DNA of 8,596 nucleotides, taken from contig JAFWUC010000051.1 of the NCBI GenBank assembly GCA_017518705.1, positions 1 through 8,596 on the forward strand, given 5' to 3'. This DNA comes from Clostridia bacterium. GTDB lineage: Bacteria; Bacillota_A; Clostridia; Christensenellales; Aristaeellaceae. A program made the position numbers and the translations under genes. The first letter of the stretch is position 1. The number at the start of each line of letters is the position of its first letter. This document shows, in pieces, positions 1 to 6,933 of the stretch. Under the pieces are notes generated by a model that was not told the origin of the DNA, did not search any database, and was given only the letters and a program-made list of their open reading frames with translations.

Positions 1-603
1 AACCCCAACAACCCCACGGGGGAGGCGCTGAGCAGGGAAGAAATACTGAATATCCATAAGACCCTCTCCCAAAACGGCGCAAGGCTGCTGGCGGACGAGG
101 CGTTCATAGATTACTGCCCCGAAAACAGCGTGCGCGGCGCCGTCACGGAAAGCCTCTGCGTGGCGGGTTCGCTGACGAAAATACTGTGCGTGCCCGGGAT
201 AAGGCTGGGTTACGTGTGCGCCGACCCTGACACCGTGGCACGTCTTGAGCAGAAGGCGCTGCCGTGGCGGATCAATGCCTTCGCCGCGAAGATAGCCGAG
301 GCGCTGCCGGAGCATTTGGACGAGATACGAAAAGATGCGCAATTAAACGCGCGCAGGCGGGAAGCGTTTGCGGAGACACTCAGGAATATGGGCGCCAAAG
401 TGCTGCCTTCCCGGGCGAATTTCCTGCTGTGCGGTTTCGGACGCGACATGACGGAAGCGGTCAGATATCTGAAAAGCAAACACATTCTGGTGCGCGAATG
501 CGCCTCCTTCGGTCTGGGTGCTGGCTGGCTGCGTTTCGCGGTCAGGACCGAAGAAGAGAACGGGTTATTGGCGGGAGAACTGGAAAAATGGCTGAGATCG
601 TAG
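1..603 (+). CDS. cobD: L-threonine-O-3-phosphate decarboxylase, C-terminal part (5' end outside window)
   Basis: PLP-dependent class I/II aminotransferase-fold enzyme (CobD in Salmonella naming). It decarboxylates threonine phosphate to (R)-1-amino-2-propanol O-2-phosphate, the linker that CbiB attaches to cobyric acid. The frame is open from base 1, so the start is outside; 200 residues are visible against roughly 360 for the family. The fragment begins with NPNNPTG, the cofactor and substrate-loop motif of this fold. DEAFIDYCPE (residues 32-41) holds the Asp that contacts the PLP pyridine ring. SLTK at 57-60 should supply the Schiff-base lysine (K60), followed by PGIRLGY. LRFAVRTEEEN near 177-187 carries the conserved C-terminal substrate-carboxylate Arg. 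HisC-type aminotransferases share these motifs; the CobD call rests on 'DEAFIDY' plus the operon of B12 genes. It overlaps cbiJ by 16 bases. Confidence 0.9.
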   Translation, partial: NPNNPTGEALSREEILNIHKTLSQNGARLLADEAFIDYCPENSVRGAVTESLCVAGSLTKILCVPGIRLGYVCADPDTVARLEQKALPWRINAFAAKIAEALPEHLDEIRKDAQLNARRREAFAETLRNMGAKVLPSRANFLLCGFGRDMTEAVRYLKSKHILVRECASFGLGAGWLRFAVRTEEENGLLAGELEKWLRS

Positions 604-1244
604 TTTTCGGCGGTACGGCGGAAGGCCGCGAAATGGCGGTGAAGCTGAAAAACAGCGGCAAAAACGTCACCGTGAGCGTGACGAGCGAATATGCCCGCAC
701 GCTTCTGCCCGGGGACATGGACTGCCATGTGGGCATGCTGGACCGGGACGGCATGGAGGCGTTTCTTGCGGCAGAAAGGCCGGACAGGGTCATCGACTGT
801 ACGCATCCCTATGCCGTCAGGGCGACCGAAAACATCAAGGCGTGCTGCGGAAAGCTGGCTATCCCGTATGAGCGCGTGGAGCGCGCGCCCAGCGAAGGAG
901 ATTGGATCTCTTATGCGGAGCATGCGGCGGATACCGAGCAGGCCGCTCAGGCGCTTGTCAGGACCCGCGGGAACATCCTTCTGACCACGGGCAGCCATAC
1001 GCTCAAAGCGTACGCCGAAACGGCGGATACCTCCCGCATCTGGGTGCGGGTGCTGCCAAACGAGGAGGCGCTTAAGCTGTGCGGCGAGGCGGGCATCCCG
1101 CCCTCCCACATAATCGCCATGCAGGGTCCGTTTTCACAGGCGTTCAACGCGGCGCTGTACGATATGCTGGATATAAAGGTCATGGTCAGCAAGGATTCGG
1201 GAGCGCGGGGAGGCGTGGCCGAAAAGGTCATTCCGGCGCTGTAA
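588..1244 (+). CDS. cbiJ: Precorrin-6A (cobalt-precorrin-6A) reductase, C-terminally shortened by an in-frame TAA
   Basis: CobK/CbiJ family: NAD(P)H-dependent reduction of (cobalt-)precorrin-6A during corrin ring synthesis, in the cytoplasm. The start ATG at 588 lies inside the end of cobD and gives the expected N-terminus, with FGGTAEGRE at residues 7-15 as the nucleotide-binding turn. Further family blocks are DCTHPYA (70-76), LLTTGS (131-136), VRVLPNEEA (153-161), AMQGPFS (177-183) and VSKDSGARGG (200-209). The protein as read is 218 residues, a little short for the family. It stops after EKVIPAL, where relatives continue with a helix end and a final strand ending in Arg-Pro. That missing piece is encoded in the same frame immediately after the TAA (separate entry). 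The product may be intact but trimmed, non-functional, or the stop may be a sequence error. The family assignment itself is secure. Confidence 0.9.
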   Translation: MAEIVVFGGTAEGREMAVKLKNSGKNVTVSVTSEYARTLLPGDMDCHVGMLDRDGMEAFLAAERPDRVIDCTHPYAVRATENIKACCGKLAIPYERVERAPSEGDWISYAEHAADTEQAAQALVRTRGNILLTTGSHTLKAYAETADTSRIWVRVLPNEEALKLCGEAGIPPSHIIAMQGPFSQAFNAALYDMLDIKVMVSKDSGARGGVAEKVIPAL

Positions 1245-1286
1245 AGGGACATCCACGTTATACTTATAGACAGGCCTAAGGAGTAA
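1242..1286 (+). other. Cryptic in-frame C-terminal tail of cbiJ beyond a TAA codon
   Basis: Reading on in the cbiJ frame past the TAA at 1242-1244 gives RDIHVILIDRPKE and then a second TAA at 1284-1286. This matches the family's usual ending, a hydrophobic strand followed by Arg-Pro. One base change, TAA to AAA (Lys), would restore a 232-residue protein of normal architecture. The simplest readings are a recent nonsense mutation or a sequencing/assembly error; stop-codon readthrough is possible but has no specific support in the sequence. The tail also contains the ribosome binding site of the next gene, which could help preserve part of it. Confidence 0.8.
1278..1283 (+). promoter_or_regulatory. 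Ribosome binding site of cbiP
   Basis: AAGGAG lies six bases before the ATG at 1290 and fixes that start. It falls inside the last codons of the cryptic cbiJ tail (Lys-Glu), so translation of a full-length cbiJ would run over the signal and end four bases before the cbiP start. The TAA at 1242 instead ends cbiJ translation 45 bases upstream of cbiP, which may weaken coupling between the two genes. Confidence 0.8.
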
Positions 1287-1289
1287 TAT

Positions 1290-2792
1290 ATGCGCGGCAA
1301 ATCACTGATGGTGCAGGGCACGGCGTCTTCCGTCGGGAAAAGCGTACTGTGCGCGGCGTTTCTGAGGATATTAAAGCAGGACGGGCTTAAAGTCGCACCG
1401 TTCAAGGCGCAGAACATGGCGCTGAATTCCTTTGTGACAAAAGACGGCAGGGAGATGGGGCGCGCCCAGGTGACCCAGGCACAGGCGGCGGGCATGGAGC
1501 CGGACGTAAGGATGAACCCGGTGCTGCTGAAGCCCACGGGCGACCGCCGCAGCCAGGTGATAGTCGACGGCAGGGCCATAGGCAGCATGACCGCGATGGA
1601 GTACCACAAGTACAAGCCCGAGCTGCGCCAGAGAATAAAAGCCACCTACGACGCGCTGGAAAGCGAAGTGGACTGCGTGGTTATCGAAGGCGCGGGCAGC
1701 CCGGCGGAGATTAACCTGCGGGAGGGCGACATAGTAAACATGTCCATGGCCGAGGCTGCGGACGCTCCCGTGGTGCTGGTGGGAGACATAAACCTGGGCG
1801 GCGTATTCGCCTCGCTGCTGGGCACGGTGATGCTGCTTACCGACGAGGAACGCGCCCGGGTCAAGGGCGTGATAATAAACAAGTTCAGGGGAGACGTAAA
1901 GATATTGGAGCCGGGGCTCAGGATGCTGGAGGAGCGCATACATATCCCCGTGCTCGGCGTCGTGCCCTGGATGGACGTGGAACTTGAGGATGAGGACAGC
2001 GTGACGGAGCGTTTTAACCGCGTGACGGGGCAGGGCGACCTGGACGTGGCGGTGGTGCGTCTTAAGCACATATCAAATTTCACGGATTTCCAGGCGCTCA
2101 CCCTGCAGAAGGGCGTGCGCGTGCGCTACGCGGAAAGGCCTTCAGATCTTGACAGGGCGGATATAATCGTGCTGCCGGGCACCAAAAATACCATAGAAGA
2201 CCTGATGGACCTGAGGAACCGGGGCATGGAAGCGCCCATAATCCGCCACGCCCGCAAAGGCGGGATGCTTATCGGCATCTGCGGCGGCTATCAGATGCTG
2301 GGGCATAAACTGAAAGACCCCATGCACGTGGAATCCCGTATCCAGGAGGTGCCGGGCATGGACCTGCTGGACATGGAAGTGACCTTCGAGGTCGAAAAGC
2401 AGACCCGGCAGTCAACGGGCGTCGTTTCCGCGCGCAGCGGCTGGCTAAGCGAATTGAACGGCATGCTGCTGGACGGCTACGAGATCCACGCGGGCCGCAA
2501 CGCTTTCGGAAGCGGGTGCGCGCCCTGGCTGAGCATAAGGGGCGAAACGGACGGGGTGACCAATCCGGACGGCAACGTGATAGGCAGCTACCTGCACGGG
2601 TTGTTCGACGACGGCCAGTTCTTTGCCGCGCTGGCAAAGCGCGTGCGCAAAAGCAAGGGAATAAACGAAAAAGAGGGCGAGACGCTCACCATGGACGAAT
2701 TCCGGGAACGGGAATTCGACCGCATCGCGGACATAGTGCGCGCCAGCGTGGACATGGACGCGATATATAAGATCATACGCGGGGAAGTGTGA
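1290..2792 (+). CDS. cbiP: Cobyric acid synthase (glutamine-dependent amidase)
   Basis: CbiP/CobQ amidates side chains b, d, e and g of adenosylcobyrinic acid a,c-diamide, using glutamine and ATP, to give cobyric acid. The 500-residue length is normal. The N-terminal dethiobiotin-synthetase-like ATPase domain starts with QGTASSVGKS (9-18), a P-loop variant, followed by APFKAQNMALNS (36-47) and VVIEGAGSPAEINL (130-143). The class I glutamine amidotransferase domain follows the VLPGTKNT linker (294-301), with the nucleophile elbow GICGGYQMLG (C331). A conserved YEIHAGR segment lies around H400, and GSYLHGLFD around H436, the likely catalytic-triad His. It starts behind AAGGAG and ends one base before the cbiB start. 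Isoleucine is coded by ATA in 20 of 31 cases by hand count, unusual for GC-rich DNA but shared with neighbouring cob genes. Confidence 0.97.
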   Translation: MRGKSLMVQGTASSVGKSVLCAAFLRILKQDGLKVAPFKAQNMALNSFVTKDGREMGRAQVTQAQAAGMEPDVRMNPVLLKPTGDRRSQVIVDGRAIGSMTAMEYHKYKPELRQRIKATYDALESEVDCVVIEGAGSPAEINLREGDIVNMSMAEAADAPVVLVGDINLGGVFASLLGTVMLLTDEERARVKGVIINKFRGDVKILEPGLRMLEERIHIPVLGVVPWMDVELEDEDSVTERFNRVTGQGDLDVAVVRLKHISNFTDFQALTLQKGVRVRYAERPSDLDRADIIVLPGTKNTIEDLMDLRNRGMEAPIIRHARKGGMLIGICGGYQMLGHKLKDPMHVESRIQEVPGMDLLDMEVTFEVEKQTRQSTGVVSARSGWLSELNGMLLDGYEIHAGRNAFGSGCAPWLSIRGETDGVTNPDGNVIGSYLHGLFDDGQFFAALAKRVRKSKGINEKEGETLTMDEFREREFDRIADIVRASVDMDAIYKIIRGEV

Positions 2793-2793
2793 C

Positions 2794-3738
2794 ATGCCGG
2801 ACATCATATTGGCGCTTATAATCGGTTACGGGATCGACCTTATGCTGGGCGACCCGGAATGGCTGTACCATCCGGTGTGCCTTATAGGCAGGTTCATCTC
2901 TTTCATGGAGAAAAAACTGCGCACCCGGGGAGGCGACCTTCGTAAAAGCGCTGTCCTGCTCACGGCGTCCACGGTGCTGGTGTCGGCGGCCGCCGCGGCC
3001 GGCATAACGATCATAGCCGGGCTTTTCGGACGCTGGCCGAGGCTCATCTGCATGGCGCTGCTGGACTGGATGGGAATAGCGGTGACTTCCATGGCTAAGG
3101 AAGCGCGGGGCGTAAAGCGTGCGCTGGGCGAAAGCGTGGAGGCGGGCAGGAAGCAGGTCGCCCGCATAGTGGGCCGTGACACTCAGGAACTGAGCGAGGA
3201 AGAGATAGTCAAAGCCACGGTGGAGACCGTATCCGAAAATACCACGGACGGGGTGGTCTCGCCACTTATTTACACCGCGCTGGGCGGACCGGTGCTTTTG
3301 TGGGCGTTCAAAGCCGCCAGCACGCTGGATTCCATGGTGGGATATCTGGACGAAAAATACCGGGACATCGGCTGGTCGAGCGCAAAACTGGACGACGTGC
3401 TGAACTACGTTCCCGCCCGCATCACGGCGCTTCTGATGTGCGCGGGAGCATATCTGACGGGGCTTGACGGGAAAAACGCGTTTAGAACAGTCAGGCGCGA
3501 CCATGCCAACCATCTTAGTCCCAACTGCGCGTGGAGCGAAGCCGCAGCGGCGGGGGCTTTGCATATCCGGCTGGGCGGCACGCATACGTATTTCGGCAAA
3601 ACGGTGGTAAAACCCACTATCGGCGACGCGGACAGACCCGCAGTCCCGGAAGACATAACAAAGGCGAACCGGCTTTTATACGCGACCGGCTTTCTGGCGG
3701 TCGCGGTCATAGCGCTGGCCGGTGTGTTGATAGGGTGA
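2794..3738 (+). CDS. cbiB: Adenosylcobinamide-phosphate synthase, membrane protein
   Basis: CbiB (called CobD in Pseudomonas) joins cobyric acid to aminopropanol phosphate made by the decarboxylase at the window start, giving adenosylcobinamide phosphate. Its 314 residues are typical. The N-terminal membrane segment is followed by the family signature DLMLGDPEWLYHPVCLIGR (residues 15-33), then a hydrophobic Ala/Val-rich segment near 50-75. The central ETVSENTTDGVVSPLIY block and the late segments SPNCAWSEAAAAGALHIRLGG, YFG and PTIGD are all conserved in CbiB. The C-terminus is another hydrophobic helix. Only one base separates it from cbiP; the purine stretch GGGGAAG inside the cbiP end serves as ribosome binding site, so coupling is likely. 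Identification is secure from several independent blocks. Confidence 0.96.
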   Translation: MPDIILALIIGYGIDLMLGDPEWLYHPVCLIGRFISFMEKKLRTRGGDLRKSAVLLTASTVLVSAAAAAGITIIAGLFGRWPRLICMALLDWMGIAVTSMAKEARGVKRALGESVEAGRKQVARIVGRDTQELSEEEIVKATVETVSENTTDGVVSPLIYTALGGPVLLWAFKAASTLDSMVGYLDEKYRDIGWSSAKLDDVLNYVPARITALLMCAGAYLTGLDGKNAFRTVRRDHANHLSPNCAWSEAAAAGALHIRLGGTHTYFGKTVVKPTIGDADRPAVPEDITKANRLLYATGFLAVAVIALAGVLIG

Positions 3739-3742
3739 AGAA

Positions 3743-4798
3743 ATGCTTTCGTACAAGGTGAACCGGCCCGACCAAAGCGCAATGAAAGCGGCGAAGGCCC
3801 GCTGGGACGCGGTGGCAAAGCCGCTTGATTCGCTGGGGCGGCTGGAGAAAGTGATAACCCGTATAGCGGGCATACAGGGCACGCCCGACGTGGCTCTGAC
3901 GCCGCGCTGCGGGCTGATATTCTGCGCGGATCACGGAATAGTGGCTCAGGGAGTGTCCCAGACCGACCAAAGCGTCACCGCGCTTGTCGCGCGGGCCATA
4001 GCCGCGGGCACGTCCAACGTGAACATAATGGCTTCGGTGTCGGATACGCCCGTATACGCGGTGGATGTCGGCATGGCCACAGACGCGGACGTCCCCGGAA
4101 TCATCCGCAAAAAGACGCTGTACTGCACTAAGGATATGTCGCTTGGGCCCGCCATGACGCGGGATGACGCCGAGAAGGCGATACAGGCGGGCATAGACAC
4201 TGTGCGCGAAATGAGCGAAAAGGGGATACGGCTGATCGCGCTGGGCGAAATGGGCATAGGCAACACCAGCGCGACGGCGGCGGTCTGCTGCGCGCTTCTG
4301 GGCATGCAGGTAAATGAAGCGGTGGACCGGGGCGCGGGGCTTTCCGACGAGGGGCTCAGCCGCAAGCGCATAGCGGTACAAAACGCGCTGAGTATAAACA
4401 AGCCTGACGCCGGCGATCCGATAGACGTGCTTGCGAAAGTGGGCGGGCTGGAACTCTGCGCCATGGCAGGCGCGTGCCTGGGCAGTATGAGCTGCAATAC
4501 GGTGACAGTAATAGACGGAGTGATAGTCGAAGCTGCGGCGCTGGCAGCGTACAGGCTGTGCCCCGAGTGCAGGGAGTATATGTTCGCCTCCCATATAGGC
4601 AAGGAACCGGCAGCGGCAAGGATATTGGAAGAACTGGACCTTAAGCCTCTTATCTGTGCCGAACTGGCACTGGGCGAGGGCACGGGCGCCGTGGCGGCGC
4701 TGCCGCTTATGGACATGGCTCAGAGGGTCTACGCGGGCGTGCACACGTTTGACGGGCTCGGCATGGCCGCGTACAGGGAGAAAGGCGGCGCGGTATGA
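3743..4798 (+). CDS. cobT: Nicotinate-nucleotide:dimethylbenzimidazole phosphoribosyltransferase
   Basis: CobT transfers phosphoribose from nicotinate mononucleotide to the lower-ligand base (5,6-dimethylbenzimidazole or a related base), making alpha-ribazole phosphate for CobS. The 351 residues match the family. Visible motifs are KPLDSLGRLE (26-35), FCADHGIVAQGVSQTDQSVT (60-79), LGEMGIGNTSA (167-177), DRGAGL (195-200) and LGEGTGAVAALPLMD (310-324). E312 corresponds in position and context to the catalytic Glu317 of the Salmonella enzyme. It starts four bases after the cbiB stop, with a modest AGGGTGAAG ribosome binding site, and its last bases overlap cobU in an ATGA. The sequence does not show which lower-ligand base is used, and no base-synthesis genes (bluB or bza) are in the window. 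Confidence 0.97.
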   Translation: MLSYKVNRPDQSAMKAAKARWDAVAKPLDSLGRLEKVITRIAGIQGTPDVALTPRCGLIFCADHGIVAQGVSQTDQSVTALVARAIAAGTSNVNIMASVSDTPVYAVDVGMATDADVPGIIRKKTLYCTKDMSLGPAMTRDDAEKAIQAGIDTVREMSEKGIRLIALGEMGIGNTSATAAVCCALLGMQVNEAVDRGAGLSDEGLSRKRIAVQNALSINKPDAGDPIDVLAKVGGLELCAMAGACLGSMSCNTVTVIDGVIVEAAALAAYRLCPECREYMFASHIGKEPAAARILEELDLKPLICAELALGEGTGAVAALPLMDMAQRVYAGVHTFDGLGMAAYREKGGAV

Positions 4799-5313
4799 CG
4801 GCGCTAATCACCGGCGGCAGCGGCTGCGGCAAATCCACATTCGCGGAGAAACTCGTTTCGCGCTTGCCTCTTGAAAACAGAGTGTACGTCGCGACCATGC
4901 GGGTGTACGACGAGGAGTCGGAAAAGCGCGTTGCGCGCCACAGGGCACAGCGGGCGGACAAAGGGTTTAAGACGCTGGAATGTCCGATCGATCTGGCAGG
5001 CGCCGAGATCGAGCCGGGCAGCACGGTTTTGCTGGAGGACGTCCCGAATCTGCTGGCCAACGAGATGTTCGACGGCGGTAGTTCAGAGAGGATCTTACCT
5101 GCCATACGGGAACTGTCGCGCAAGTGCGGGCATCTCGTGATAGTGACAAACGACGTGTTCTGCGACGGCGTCATCTATCCGGATTCCACGCAGGAATACA
5201 TCAGAAAACTCGCGGAACTGAACCGCGAACTCGCTTCCCTCGCGGATTATGCGGCGGAAGTGGTCTACTCCATACCCGTGACACTGAAAGGAACTGCGCC
5301 ATGCGACTTATAA
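4795..5313 (+). CDS. cobU: Adenosylcobinamide kinase / adenosylcobinamide-phosphate guanylyltransferase
   Basis: CobU phosphorylates adenosylcobinamide and transfers GMP to adenosylcobinamide phosphate, giving the GDP-activated intermediate for CobS. The 172 residues are near family length. The P-loop ITGGSGCGKS is at 5-14. ARHRAQR at 47-53 matches the RHxxxR segment, and H49 corresponds to the His that carries GMP in Salmonella CobU. LLEDVPNLLANEMF (79-92) is the usual middle block. The C-terminal part is divergent: the classic VSNEVG-GIVP signature reads VTNDVFCDGVIYP here, although the later LNRELASLADYAAEVVYSIPVTLKG part is recognisable. The neighbouring short gene at 6059 has the classic signature instead. 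The start overlaps the cobT stop (ATGA), and the end overlaps cobS by 13 bases. Confidence 0.93.
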   Translation: MTALITGGSGCGKSTFAEKLVSRLPLENRVYVATMRVYDEESEKRVARHRAQRADKGFKTLECPIDLAGAEIEPGSTVLLEDVPNLLANEMFDGGSSERILPAIRELSRKCGHLVIVTNDVFCDGVIYPDSTQEYIRKLAELNRELASLADYAAEVVYSIPVTLKGTAPCDL

Positions 5314-6062
5314 GATCGGCTGTTATCGCGTTTTCAACTTACTCGCGCCTGCCCATGCCCCAAGTGGAATGGACGGACGAGAACCGCAGGTACTCCATGT
5401 GCTTTTTCCCGCTGGTAGGCGCGGTGATAGGCGGACTTGTCTGGCTGTGGCTGTGTGTGTGCGGCTGGCTGGAGCTGAACGCGCTGGTGAAAGGCGCGGT
5501 GGGCGCGGTGATCCCGCTTCTGGTCACCGGCGGTATCCACATGGACGGCTTTATGGACACCACCGACGCGCTTGCCTCCTGGCAGCCTAGGGAAAAGAAG
5601 CTGGAGATACTTAAGGACAGCCATGTGGGCGCCTTTGCGGTCATGGGCTGCGTGTCCTACATGCTGCTCATGACGGCGTTTCTGTCAATGGCCAAGCCTC
5701 AGGCCGGCGCCCAGGCGGCGGTGTGCTTCGTGCTGTCAAGGGCGCTGAGCGCATGGGCGGTCACGGTGTTCAAGTCTGCGCGCCCGGAGGGCATGCTGGA
5801 CAAGTTCGCTTCTGCCTCAAGACGGCGCCAGGTGAGCGCAAGCGGCCTTGCCTACGCGCTAATATGCGTAATTGTTTGGTGCCTGTGGGAAGTCTGGCTG
5901 GCGCTTATCTGCCTTGCTGTGGCCGCGCTGGTCACACTGTACTACCGGCGCATGGCGTATAAACAGTTCGGCGGCGTGACGGGGGATCTGGCGGGCTGGT
6001 TCTCCCAGACGCTGGAACTCTGTCTGACCGCCGCGGTGGTGCTGGGGGTGAAGCTGCTGTGA
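5301..6062 (+). CDS. cobS: Adenosylcobinamide-GDP ribazoletransferase (cobalamin-5'-phosphate synthase)
   Basis: CobS is the integral membrane enzyme that joins adenosylcobinamide-GDP to alpha-ribazole (phosphate), completing the cobalamin skeleton. From ATG 5301 it is 253 residues, the family norm. AAAGGA at 5287-5292 stands eight bases upstream, and the N-terminus has the usual FSTYSRLPMP. GGIHMDGFMDTTDA (77-90) carries the acidic metal-binding signature. REKKLEILKDSHVGAFA (97-113) and FGGVTGDLAGW (223-233) are the other diagnostic blocks. Several hydrophobic segments (about 35-55, 63-77, 112-130, 137-155, 182-212, 238-253) fit a multi-pass protein. The frame stays open upstream to 5124, but that part reads through cobU in another frame and has no family features. 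It overlaps the next gene in GTGA. Confidence 0.96.
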   Translation: MRLIRSAVIAFSTYSRLPMPQVEWTDENRRYSMCFFPLVGAVIGGLVWLWLCVCGWLELNALVKGAVGAVIPLLVTGGIHMDGFMDTTDALASWQPREKKLEILKDSHVGAFAVMGCVSYMLLMTAFLSMAKPQAGAQAAVCFVLSRALSAWAVTVFKSARPEGMLDKFASASRRRQVSASGLAYALICVIVWCLWEVWLALICLAVAALVTLYYRRMAYKQFGGVTGDLAGWFSQTLELCLTAAVVLGVKLL

Positions 6063-6385
6063 AGCTGTATATAGGCGGCGCGTATCAGGGGCAGGAGGAA
6101 CTTGCCGCAAGTGAAAACCCCGGCGCCGATATAATTAATGAATTCCACGAGAAAGTTCGCGAAGCGATACTGAAAGGCGAAGACCCGCGCATGTTCGCGC
6201 GCGGGGTCTGTCTGGAAAAACCGGACGCGGTGATAGTTTCCAACGAGGTGGGCGCAGGCATCGTGCCAATGGAGGCGTCCGAACGCGCTTTCAGGGAAGC
6301 GGTGGGGCGTGCGCTGTGCGTGATAGCACAGGCGTCCGATGAGGTGACGCGCGTCGTGTGCGGGATAGGAGTGCGTATAAAATGA
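6059..6385 (+). CDS. Short CobU-like protein lacking the P-loop lysine and His loop
   Basis: A 108-residue protein aligned by eye with the two ends of CobU, without the middle. The start is like a CobU N-terminus, but the P-loop has become GGAYQGQEEL (6-15), with Gln in place of the Lys-Ser that bind nucleotide phosphate. The RHxxxR guanylylation region is absent. The C-terminal half keeps the classic CobU signature VSNEVGAGIVP (60-70), followed by AFREAVGRALCVIAQASDEVTRVVCGIGVRIK. It therefore cannot be a normal kinase or guanylyltransferase alone. It may assist the full-length CobU (4795-5313), which has the P-loop and His but a degenerate version of this signature, or it may be a regulatory or vestigial paralogue. 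The GTG start overlaps the cobS stop (GTGA), with GGGGGTGAAG as ribosome binding site. Database annotation would probably call it CobU. Confidence 0.8.
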   Translation: MKLYIGGAYQGQEELAASENPGADIINEFHEKVREAILKGEDPRMFARGVCLEKPDAVIVSNEVGAGIVPMEASERAFREAVGRALCVIAQASDEVTRVVCGIGVRIK

Positions 6386-6933
6386 GCGTATATCTGATCC
6401 GCCACGGGCTGACACAGGGCAACCTGGAGGGCCGGTATATCGGCTGCAGGACCGACGAAGCGCTGTGCGGGCAGGGGATCAAACGCCTGGAAGAGCTGCG
6501 TATGCCCAAAGTCAGGCAGGTATTCATAAGCCCGATGAAACGCTGCATTCAGACAGCCAGGATATTGTTTCCGGGCGCCGAACGGATCGTCGTTCCGGAC
6601 TTCAGGGAATGCGATTTCGGGGATTTTGAAGGTAAGAATTACACTGAACTTAACGGTGACCCCGCTTACCAGGCATGGATCGACTCCGGAGGCGAACTTG
6701 CGTTCCCCGGCGGAGAGAGCCGTAAACGATTTGCCCAAAGGTGCGTAAACGCGTTTGCGAAACTGGACCTGCTCGCCTCTGACGAGGACTGCGCCGTGGT
6801 GGCCCACGGCGGGACAGTCATGGCGATCATGGAGGAATATGCCAGACCGCGCGGCGGTTATTTCGATTTTCAGGTCAAATGCGGCGAAGGCTATGTCATG
6901 GATTCGGATGGGAACTATCAAAAACTGTCATAA
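6382..6933 (+). CDS. cobC: Histidine phosphatase, probable alpha-ribazole(-5'-phosphate) phosphatase
   Basis: Member of the phosphoglycerate-mutase-like histidine phosphatase superfamily; in a B12 operon the expected role is CobC, removing the 5' phosphate from alpha-ribazole phosphate or cobalamin phosphate. From ATG 6382 it has 183 residues. The catalytic motif LIRHGLTQGN (5-14) has phospho-acceptor H8. SPMKRCIQTA (50-59) supplies the second Arg, FRECDFGDFEG (74-84) the acid E76, and VAHGGTV (140-146) the second His, H142. The ATG overlaps the stop of the short CobU-like gene (ATGA), and AGGAG at 6367-6371 is ten bases upstream. It is the last gene of the operon: the next + strand gene is 128 bases on and has different codon use. 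The superfamily is certain; the exact substrate comes from context. Confidence 0.9.
   Translation: MSVYLIRHGLTQGNLEGRYIGCRTDEALCGQGIKRLEELRMPKVRQVFISPMKRCIQTARILFPGAERIVVPDFRECDFGDFEGKNYTELNGDPAYQAWIDSGGELAFPGGESRKRFAQRCVNAFAKLDLLASDEDCAVVAHGGTVMAIMEEYARPRGGYFDFQVKCGEGYVMDSDGNYQKLS

Noticed and set aside
264..587. Possible N-terminal extension of cbiJ upstream of ATG 588
   Set aside because: The extension reads cobD in another frame and resembles nothing; the CbiJ family begins right at ATG 588 with the FGGTAEG turn.
210..1109. Long minus-strand open frame (299 codons) opposite cobD/cbiJ
   Set aside because: It runs antisense to two securely identified genes, has no recognisable motif, and is low-complexity Arg/Ala/His-rich as expected from GC-rich shadow frames.
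3707..4744. Minus-strand open frame of 345 codons opposite cobT
   Set aside because: It is a shadow of cobT and has no protein family features.
5124..5300. Possible N-terminal extension of cobS
   Set aside because: The segment overlaps cobU out of frame, is Arg-rich, and lacks family features; ATG 5301 has a good ribosome binding site and a typical CobS N-terminus.
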